DNA of 5,251 bases, taken from Syntrophomonas sp. UBA5314 (GTDB lineage: Bacteria > Bacillota > Syntrophomonadia > Syntrophomonadales > Syntrophomonadaceae). This document shows positions 1 to 5,122 of this stretch, piece after piece. A program made the position numbers and the translations under genes. The stretch lies in NCBI GenBank assembly GCA_002410325.1, contig DHRK01000039.1:1-5251 (forward strand), in the 5' to 3' direction. Positions within the stretch are counted from its first letter, which is position 1, and each line of letters opens with the position of its first letter. The notes below the pieces were generated by a model. The model saw nothing but the letters and a program-made list of their open reading frames with translations, was not told the origin of the DNA and did not search any database.

Positions 1-2
1 AT

Positions 3-68
3 TATTATGAGCTAGAAAATAGCGGTTCCCCTTATCGAGAGGAAGAGTATGAAGCCAACCGGACTTAA
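3..68 (+). CDS. 3' end of an unidentified upstream gene (partial)
   Basis: Reading from base 3 gives 21 open codons ending in a TAA at 66-68; the other two forward frames hit stops within the first 15 bases. The visible tail is very hydrophilic and acidic, rich in Glu and Tyr, with the final residues EEEYEANRT. Such a tail suits the disordered C-terminus of a cytoplasmic or cell-surface protein, but it is too short to assign a family. The stop lies 26 bases before the next start, and that gap holds only a purine-rich ribosome-binding region with no terminator, so this gene and the zinc-ribbon gene are probably co-transcribed. It could also be non-coding sequence that is open by chance. Confidence 0.45.
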   Translation, partial: YYELENSGSPYREEEYEANRT

Positions 69-94
69 GGGGGAAGGGAGAAAGGAGAGGGATA

Positions 95-1918
95 ATGAAA
101 TTTTGCAGCCAATGTGGTGAGCAGCTGGCTGATGGCGCCAAATTCTGCAATGGATGCGGCAATCCAGTCACCGTCGAGCAACCCGGAGAAGCGCCTACCA
201 GCTACCGGGAGCCCGCTACCCAACAGAACTTTGCTCCGCAGACCACGAACCAGGTGGAGCCTGCCACGCCGGCCGGCCCCGGATTCATACCCGAGCAACC
301 CGTACAGGTGCCGGCGGCAGCGCCGCCCAGGAAAAAGAAAACCTGGCTTATTGTACTGGCCGGGATTATCTTCCTGCTGCTGGCCGGCGCGTTTGCTTTC
401 TACAGTATGGGGAATTTCTCGGGACCCAAAACTCCAAAACTGGCGGCCGCCGACACCGAGCTGTTGATTGTGGTTAAACCGAATTATTTTCAAGTCAGCA
501 ACTTTGAAAAATTAAAGGAAACCTATCTGGCCGTTCCTGAAGTTAAAAAGGCCTATGATCAACTGCTTAAAGACCTGAAGGATAATGAGAACTTTGTTTA
601 CGAAAGGGATGTGGAACCCTGGCTGGGCGGGGAGGTGGCCCTTATCATGCCTTCGACCTCCCAATCGGAAAAGATGGTCTTTGTAGCCGAACAGGACGAC
701 AAAACCAAAGCCCAGGAATTTATTAAAAAAATGGCCGAAAAGCGCAAAATTAAAGAAGAAACATACAACGGGGTCGGTATAAGCACCGACGACGGTGATT
801 TTGCCGCCGCCGTAGCAGGTGGTTATCTACTCCTGTCCACTGACAAAACCCTGCTCAAGCAGACTATCGACCGGCAGCAGGGGAAATTAAAAGACAGCCT
901 GACCGATAGTAAAGAATACAATGACCTGATCGGCAAACTGCCCGGAGGCAGCGCTTTCTGCTATATTAACCTGGCGGGTGCGGTTAAAACCGCCGCCCAA
1001 GAAGACGCCCAGGTAAAATCCTGGTCTGACCAACTACAGGCCTATCAAAGGCTGGGCTGGTCGGTGTCTTTTGAAGGCAATGGTATCCGCTCCGACTACC
1101 TGGTAGCCTGCGACAAAGGCAAAATGCCGGCCTATTATAAAAAGCGCAGCAATTCGGCCGCCGAAGTAAAAGCTACCCTGGCCCTACTCCCCCCTGACTG
1201 CCTGGGCTTTGTGCGTTCGTCAACCCTGGTTGACCTTTTGCAGGAATCCTACAACAGCGCCGCCAAAGATTCTAGAAACGAATTTAACGAGAGCTTAAAA
1301 TCCTTTGAACAGGGCACCGGAGTCAATGTAAAGCAGGATATCTTTGGAATTTGCCGGGGAGATGCCACTATAGCGGTAATGCCCAAGAACGGCTTCTTCT
1401 TCGGAGACGGCGAAGCGCCGGTCAGCGGGGTCCTGATACTGGGGATCAAAGACCAGCAGGCGGCCGCCAATTCCCTGGATAAAATAAGCAAAGCCGTGAA
1501 CGGAGATCAGGTGGCGGTGAAGAAAAACACCGTCAACGGGTATCAAATGTACGAGATTAATGAACAAAGCGGCTTGGTTTCCTTCAGCTTTGGCCTGGGT
1601 AAATCCGAGCTGATCATGGGTTCATCGCCGGAAATCAGCAACGCCGTTGTCAAGCAGCATGCTGCCTTGAGTGATGACGAGACTTACAAAAAGGCCTTTT
1701 CCGGTTTCGGAAGCGATGCCGAACCGTTCCTCTACGTCAACGTTCCCAAAGTGACCGGTCTTATCGAAAGCAATCTTTCCGGCAGCGATAAAAGCGATTA
1801 CAAGGAAAACATCTACCCCTGGACCATACCGGTCAAGACCGTCAGCCTGGCAGACTCCGGTTATAATGAAAGCCAGGGTACTCTAAAGGGCAGCGCCTTT
1901 ATTTACATTCAGAAGTAG
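95..1918 (+). CDS. Zinc-ribbon, single-pass membrane protein with DUF3352-like extracytoplasmic region
   Basis: This 607-residue protein has three visible parts. Residues 1-24 are a zinc ribbon with two CxxC knuckles (Cys4, Cys7, Cys18, Cys21). Residues about 25-78 are a Pro/Ala/Gln-rich linker. Residues about 84-104 are one hydrophobic membrane helix preceded by the basic cluster RKKK (79-82). By the positive-inside rule the zinc ribbon should be cytoplasmic and the remaining ~500 residues outside. The outer part resembles DUF3352, a family of unknown function. It appears to contain two similar halves (about 116-335 and 358-604), each with an 'xIMP/xVMP' strand, a helix, an 'NG' turn and a 'F/Y-I/V-N' strand in the same order. 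AGGAG at 83-87 lies 7 bases before the ATG. A terminator follows directly, so this is the last gene of its unit. No enzymatic motif is seen. A sensor or structural envelope role is possible but is inference. Coding assignment is secure, family assignment fairly so, function unknown. Confidence 0.85.
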   Translation: MKFCSQCGEQLADGAKFCNGCGNPVTVEQPGEAPTSYREPATQQNFAPQTTNQVEPATPAGPGFIPEQPVQVPAAAPPRKKKTWLIVLAGIIFLLLAGAFAFYSMGNFSGPKTPKLAAADTELLIVVKPNYFQVSNFEKLKETYLAVPEVKKAYDQLLKDLKDNENFVYERDVEPWLGGEVALIMPSTSQSEKMVFVAEQDDKTKAQEFIKKMAEKRKIKEETYNGVGISTDDGDFAAAVAGGYLLLSTDKTLLKQTIDRQQGKLKDSLTDSKEYNDLIGKLPGGSAFCYINLAGAVKTAAQEDAQVKSWSDQLQAYQRLGWSVSFEGNGIRSDYLVACDKGKMPAYYKKRSNSAAEVKATLALLPPDCLGFVRSSTLVDLLQESYNSAAKDSRNEFNESLKSFEQGTGVNVKQDIFGICRGDATIAVMPKNGFFFGDGEAPVSGVLILGIKDQQAAANSLDKISKAVNGDQVAVKKNTVNGYQMYEINEQSGLVSFSFGLGKSELIMGSSPEISNAVVKQHAALSDDETYKKAFSGFGSDAEPFLYVNVPKVTGLIESNLSGSDKSDYKENIYPWTIPVKTVSLADSGYNESQGTLKGSAFIYIQK

Positions 1919-1936
1919 CTTAATAAAACAGCAGAG

Positions 1937-1962
1937 CGCGGGATGTTATTCCCGCGTTTTTT
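1937..1962 (+). terminator. Rho-independent terminator after the zinc-ribbon protein gene
   Basis: A perfect 7-bp stem CGCGGGA (1937-1943) / TCCCGCG (1950-1956) encloses a 6-base loop and is followed at once by six T (1957-1962), then C and four more T. The stem is nearly all G:C. It begins 18 bases after the stop at 1918, which is the classic placement. It separates the upstream unit from spoIIR. Confidence 0.93.
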
Positions 1963-1974
1963 CTTTTCCGGCCC

Positions 1975-2003
1975 GTTTTAATTCCTCCTCACCTGGCAAT
2001 AAT
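1975..2003 (+). promoter_or_regulatory. Putative sigma-F-type (forespore) promoter of spoIIR
   Basis: The hexamer region GTTTT (1975-1979) and GGCAATAAT (1995-2003) are separated by 15 bases. The -10 part fits the sigma-F pattern GGNNANANT at every fixed position, and the -35 part fits GYWTA at four of five. Transcription would begin near 2010, just ahead of the AGGAGG at 2016-2021. In Bacillus subtilis spoIIR is transcribed by sigma-F in the forespore, so the match sits before the expected gene. It is short and was found by eye, hence the moderate confidence. Confidence 0.5.
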
Positions 2004-2028
2004 TTCTATACGATGAGGAGGGAGAGCT

Positions 2029-2586
2029 ATGATCAAGAGAACACTGGGAATTATGATAGTTATTATCGCTACCTTAACAGGAGCTTGTTGGGGTCAATCC
2101 CGCAGCGATATGCAGAAAGAACAATATCTGCGGCTGCATGTTATTGCCAACAGCGACAGCCAGGAAGATCAGACTTTAAAGCTCAAGGTGCGGGATGCGA
2201 TCGTTCTTCACTGCCGGAAAGAATTTACGGCTGTGGCTGACGCCCGGGAGGCCCGCCGACTGGCTGAGCAAAACATACCCCGAATGCAGGCTGTTGCTCG
2301 GCAGGTTATTAAAGAACAGGGCTATGATTACCCGGTGCAGGTTCTGGTCGGAGAAAGCGAATTTCCCACCCGCACCTACGGGGAACTGGAACTGCCTCAG
2401 GGCCGGTACCAGGCGGTGCGGATAATCATCGGGCAGGGGCAGGGCCAGAACTGGTGGTGCGTGCTTTTTCCTCCCCTCTGTCTGGTCTCGGACTCTGAAC
2501 AGGGGATCCTGACCGCTCCCCCGGAAAATGCCGAGGTCAAATTCAAGGTGCTGGAGTTAGTACAGGAGATTGCCGCTGATTATTAA
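2029..2586 (+). CDS. spoIIR: Stage II sporulation protein R (SpoIIR)
   Basis: SpoIIR is the forespore-made signalling protein that is secreted into the space between forespore and mother cell. There it triggers the membrane protease SpoIIGA to process pro-sigma-E, starting the mother-cell programme. The 185-residue product starts with a basic tip and a hydrophobic segment (about residues 5-20), consistent with a signal peptide or anchor. The family hallmarks follow: RLHVIANSDSxEDQ (35-48), a KVRDA helix (53-57), FPTRTYG (112-118), LPxGxYxAxRIIIG (122-135) and GQNWWCVLFPPLC (139-151). Cys144 and Cys151 in the last motif could form a disulfide outside the cytoplasm. AGGAGG at 2016-2021 lies 7 bases before the chosen ATG, and starting there gives a sensible N-terminal export signal. 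The gene stands alone between a terminator and the ispE promoter, with a sigma-F-like promoter in front. Length and motifs look complete and undamaged. Confidence 0.95.
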   Translation: MIKRTLGIMIVIIATLTGACWGQSRSDMQKEQYLRLHVIANSDSQEDQTLKLKVRDAIVLHCRKEFTAVADAREARRLAEQNIPRMQAVARQVIKEQGYDYPVQVLVGESEFPTRTYGELELPQGRYQAVRIIIGQGQGQNWWCVLFPPLCLVSDSEQGILTAPPENAEVKFKVLELVQEIAADY

Positions 2587-2634
2587 GAAGGGATTAAATT
2601 TTTATTAAAAAATGGACGAATTTTGCGCAGGGCA

Positions 2635-2663
2635 TTGGAGGAAAGGGAGTTAAAGGCTATAAT
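2635..2663 (+). promoter_or_regulatory. Sigma-A-type promoter of the ispE operon
   Basis: TTGGAG (2635-2640, four of six matches to TTGACA) and a perfect TATAAT (2658-2663) are separated by the ideal 17 bases. The start point should be near 2670, giving a leader of under 20 bases that contains the AGGAG at 2675-2679. There is no hairpin terminator between spoIIR and this promoter, so read-through from spoIIR would add to ispE expression during sporulation. The promoter would allow ispE to be expressed in growing cells independently of sporulation. Confidence 0.75.
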
Positions 2664-2686
2664 TTTTAAGAAACAGGAGTCCGTAG

Positions 2687-3553
2687 ATGGCAAAGCTAAT
2701 CGAAATAAACGCACCGGCCAAAGTGAATTTGACCCTTGATGTAAAATATAAACGTCCTGACGGGTATCATGAACTGGAGACCGTCATGCACCAGATCGAC
2801 CTCTGCGATCGACTTATTTTGGAGCAAAACCGGGATATAATTATTGAGAGCAACAGCACGCAGATTCCCAGGGGTAAAGATAATCTGGCCTGCCGGGCCG
2901 CCGCTGAATTTTTGGGAATATTTGGGATAAAAGAAGGAGTCAAGATTTTTATAGAGAAAACTATACCGGTAGGGGCAGGATTGGCAGGGGGCAGTACGGA
3001 TGCAGCGGCCGTTATATCCGGGCTCAACCGGCTTTATGATTTAGGGGCCGGCATGGATGACCTGATGCCCATTGCAGCCAGCCTGGGGTCTGATGTTCCT
3101 TTTTGTTTGCAGGGAGGCACCGCTCTGGCTGCTGGAAGAGGCGAAATATTACAGCCGGTATATCCCGCCCATGCATTGACTCTGGTCCTGGTCAAACCGC
3201 CGTTTGAAGTTTCCACTGCCCAGGTTTATGGCCATCTCGATCTGACCGTGGTAAAAGACCGCCCGGATGCCCGGGAATTACTCGTTGCCTGGGATCATAA
3301 TAATCTAGAAGACATGGCTTTAAACATGATCAATGTTCTCGAAAACGTCACCATTTACCGTTTTCCGGAAATAGGCCGGATCAAAAACCGGCTGCTGGAC
3401 CTGGGGGCGAAAGCGGTCTTAATGTCGGGTAGCGGGCCCAGCGTTTTCGGCTTGTTCGACAATATGGATAGGGCGGCGTCAGCCCGGGACCAAATGAGGG
3501 ATATGTACCAGGAGGTATTCGTGGTTTCATCTTATATGGGGAGTGATCGGTAG
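2687..3553 (+). CDS. ispE: 4-diphosphocytidyl-2-C-methyl-D-erythritol kinase (IspE)
   Basis: IspE uses ATP to phosphorylate the 2-hydroxyl of CDP-methylerythritol, the fourth step of the non-mevalonate (MEP) isoprenoid pathway, in the cytoplasm. The 288 residues match the usual length of this GHMP-superfamily kinase. The N-terminal motif APAKVNLTL carries the expected catalytic Lys12 and Asn14, followed by the substrate-side DGYH (25-28). The glycine-rich ATP loop PVGAGLAGGSTDAAA spans 94-108. SDVPF (135-139) supplies the catalytic Asp136. The C-terminal GHMP motif SGSGPSVFGLF is at 247-257. All key residues are present, so the enzyme should be active. AGGAG at 2675-2679 is 7 bases before the ATG. 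The stop at 3551-3553 is one base before the preferred start of the GntR-family gene, implying translational coupling. In many Firmicutes ispE follows sporulation or housekeeping genes in this part of the chromosome; here it is first in a three-gene operon. Confidence 0.96.
   Translation: MAKLIEINAPAKVNLTLDVKYKRPDGYHELETVMHQIDLCDRLILEQNRDIIIESNSTQIPRGKDNLACRAAAEFLGIFGIKEGVKIFIEKTIPVGAGLAGGSTDAAAVISGLNRLYDLGAGMDDLMPIAASLGSDVPFCLQGGTALAAGRGEILQPVYPAHALTLVLVKPPFEVSTAQVYGHLDLTVVKDRPDARELLVAWDHNNLEDMALNMINVLENVTIYRFPEIGRIKNRLLDLGAKAVLMSGSGPSVFGLFDNMDRAASARDQMRDMYQEVFVVSSYMGSDR
3538..3543 (+). promoter_or_regulatory. Ribosome-binding site deciding the start of the GntR-family gene
   Basis: GGGGAG lies inside the end of ispE, 11 bases before the ATG at 3555. 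An in-frame GTG at 3543 overlaps this site and has no Shine-Dalgarno sequence at a suitable distance; the nearest GGAGG, at 3511-3515, is 27 bases upstream. The ATG is therefore the better start, although the spacing is slightly long. Confidence 0.55.
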
Positions 3554-3554
3554 T

Positions 3555-4250
3555 ATGGAGGAAAAAAGGCTTCGACCTGTAAACCTGGATTCTTATAAAC
3601 CCCTGCGGGAGTTGGTGCTGGATGCCATCCGGGAAGCCATCATTGGCGGCGCCCTGAAACCGCGGGAAAGGCTGATGGAAATTCAACTGGCCGAAGAGCT
3701 GGGAGTTTCGCGCACCCCCATCCGGGAGGCCCTGCGCAAGCTGGAATTGGAAGGCTTTATCGTGATGGTTCCGCGTAAAGGAGCCTATGTTGCGGATTTC
3801 TCCTTCAAGGACATCGCGGACATTTTTGAAATCCGGGCGGCCCTGGAGGGTCTGGCGGCCGCTTTGGCCGCCGAACGCATAACCGATGAGGAAATGGAAA
3901 ACATGGAGCGGCTTTTGGCGGAAAAGGCAGAAGCCATAGCCCGCAATGACATAGAACGTATTATAGAAGTGGATACTAAATTCCATGAGGCGATTTACCA
4001 GGCCAGCCGCAATAAGCGCCTGTGGTCTATTATAAGCAACCTGCGCGAGCAAATTCAGAGATTCAGGAGTACTTCCCTCGCCTATCCGGGAAGATCCAAG
4101 CAATCATTGGAGGAGCACCGCGTCATCGTAGAAGCTATTCAGGCCAGGGATGTGGCCCAATCCAGGCAGGTAGCCCAGGAGCATATTGAAAATGCGGAAA
4201 ACAGCATGATAGATGCTATAAAAAAGGATGGGCTAGCTCTTAACGATTAA
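3555..4250 (+). CDS. GntR-family transcriptional regulator, FadR/FCD subfamily
   Basis: This is a cytoplasmic DNA-binding regulator of 231 residues from the ATG at 3555; a GTG at 3543 would add four residues and overlap ispE by 11 bases. Residues about 14-80 form the GntR winged helix: LVLDAIREAIIxGxLKPRERL, then the helix-turn-helix ELGVSRTPIREALRKLELEGF with a wing ending in RKGAYV. The rest is an all-helical FCD ligand domain beginning with IFEIRAALE (about 90-98). It keeps the usual metal-site residues: Asp140 and His144 in DTKFH, His188 in EEHR, and His210 in QEHIENA. FCD regulators generally bind small organic acids or related metabolites, often with a metal ion, and act as dimers on palindromic operators. 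The effector cannot be deduced here. It lies one base after ispE and 12 bases before the nucleotidyltransferase gene, so it may regulate this operon or genes elsewhere. No obvious operator was identified. Family assignment is secure; the biological target is unknown. Confidence 0.92.
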   Translation: MEEKRLRPVNLDSYKPLRELVLDAIREAIIGGALKPRERLMEIQLAEELGVSRTPIREALRKLELEGFIVMVPRKGAYVADFSFKDIADIFEIRAALEGLAAALAAERITDEEMENMERLLAEKAEAIARNDIERIIEVDTKFHEAIYQASRNKRLWSIISNLREQIQRFRSTSLAYPGRSKQSLEEHRVIVEAIQARDVAQSRQVAQEHIENAENSMIDAIKKDGLALND

Positions 4251-4262
4251 TGGAGGAAAAAC

Positions 4263-5039
4263 ATGCAATACGATGCAGTTATACTGGCAGGTGGCGAGAA
4301 CAGTGGGGACTTAAAAAAAATAGCGCCCTACGATAGTGAAGCCCTGATTATTATCGGCAACTATCCGATGATCTATTATGTATATAAATCATTGCGCCAG
4401 TCCCAGTATATCCGGAATATAGTCATCAGCGGGCCGGTTGACGCCCTGCGCAACCTTCTGGGAAGAGAAGAAAACCTCTTCTTTGTGGCGGCCGGGGATG
4501 ATGTTATCGAAAGCCTGGCCAACGCGGCCCGGGTTTTAGAAGAATATGAAAGCACCGAACGGCTCTTGGTTATGCCGACTGATATTCCTTTTATCACCAG
4601 CATGGCGATCGACGACTTCATTGAAAGAACTGAAACCATGGAAGCGGACATATTCTACCCGGTGACTACCCGGGAGGTCAATGAAGCCAAATTCCCGGGA
4701 GTGGTGCGGACCTATGTAAAAATGAAGGAAGGAACCTTTACCGGCGGCAACCTGTTTGTATTACGCCGGGCCATCATTCAAAAGAGCATCGATATAGCCC
4801 GGGAGATCATAGCCCGCCGGAAAAACCCTCTGGCCCTGGCCCGCATCTTTGGATTTACCACCGTAGTACGGTACATTTTTGGTATTTTAACCTTGAAACA
4901 GACCGAAAAGCGGTTTCAAGAGGTAATAGGCATAAAAGGCAAGGCCATTGTATCAAGCTACGCTGAGGTGGGAGTAGATGTAGATAAGCCCAGCGACCTT
5001 GAGCTGGCCCAAAAATACCTGGGAGAAGTGGTTTTTTAA
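4263..5039 (+). CDS. MobA/IspD-like nucleotidyltransferase (NTP_transf_3-type fold), substrate unknown
   Basis: The 258-residue protein has the outline of a GT-A-fold nucleotidyltransferase: an N-terminal beta-strand and loop AVILAGGENSG (5-15), a metal-binding strand LLVMPTDIPFIT (101-112) with Asp107, a substrate-side TGGNLFVL (160-167), and a C-terminal VDVDKPSDLELA (238-249) like the second acidic site of MobA/IspD enzymes. Such enzymes transfer a nucleotide from NTP to a sugar phosphate, alcohol phosphate or cofactor. The usual LAGGxGxRxxxxxPK loop is altered: the arginine is missing, and the expected PK Lys position reads as SEALI. A hydrophobic stretch (about 195-211) lies in the C-terminal third and may pack as a helix against the core or touch the membrane. 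GGAGG at 4252-4256 is 6 bases before the ATG and 12 bases separate it from the regulator stop, so it belongs to the ispE operon. It is not IspD or GlmU by motif. Family confidence is good; substrate and activity are unknown. Confidence 0.85.
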   Translation: MQYDAVILAGGENSGDLKKIAPYDSEALIIIGNYPMIYYVYKSLRQSQYIRNIVISGPVDALRNLLGREENLFFVAAGDDVIESLANAARVLEEYESTERLLVMPTDIPFITSMAIDDFIERTETMEADIFYPVTTREVNEAKFPGVVRTYVKMKEGTFTGGNLFVLRRAIIQKSIDIAREIIARRKNPLALARIFGFTTVVRYIFGILTLKQTEKRFQEVIGIKGKAIVSSYAEVGVDVDKPSDLELAQKYLGEVVF

Positions 5040-5083
5040 GCTGGTTCCATTGCAGGCCCATAGCCAATAAAAGTGTGATAGTT

Positions 5084-5122
5084 AAAAACCCGTTTTGGGC
5101 CAAATGGCCTCAACGGGTTTTT
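5084..5122. terminator. Terminator hairpin closing the ispE operon, possibly bidirectional
   Basis: An 11-bp perfect outer stem AAAAACCCGTT (5084-5094) / AACGGGTTTTT (5112-5122) encloses a second small stem GGCC (5098-5101) / GGCC (5106-5109) with an AAAT loop. The T run on the + strand is only five bases and the matching A run lies at the 5' side, so the same structure could end transcription from either direction. It begins 44 bases after the nucleotidyltransferase stop. Confidence 0.85.

Noticed and set aside
65..493. A 142-codon open frame on the minus strand over the start of the zinc-ribbon gene.
   Set aside because: Arg/Gly-rich translation without motifs, opposite a gene with a clear zinc ribbon, ribosome-binding site and membrane helix.
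2598..2611. TTTTTATTAAAAA as a terminator after spoIIR.
   Set aside because: The pairing is purely A:T and short, with no GC stem, so it should not stop transcription.
2637..2649. GGAGGAAAGGGAG as an orphan ribosome-binding site.
   Set aside because: No ATG, GTG or TTG follows within a usable distance, and the predicted transcript starts downstream of it; it fits better as part of the promoter.
2612..2653. A 13-codon leader-peptide-like frame (ATG at 2612) between spoIIR and ispE.
   Set aside because: No Shine-Dalgarno at a usable distance, and it overlaps the predicted ispE -35 element; no attenuator hairpin pair is visible.
3381..4103. A 240-codon open frame on the minus strand opposite the end of ispE and the GntR-family gene.
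   Set aside because: It lies antisense to two clearly identified genes, has low-complexity composition without a known motif, and crosses the junction of the two real genes; it is a shadow of their codon bias.
4186..4222. TTGAAA ... TATAAA inside the end of the GntR-family gene as a promoter for the nucleotidyltransferase.
   Set aside because: The spacer is 25 bases, far from the 16-18 normally tolerated.
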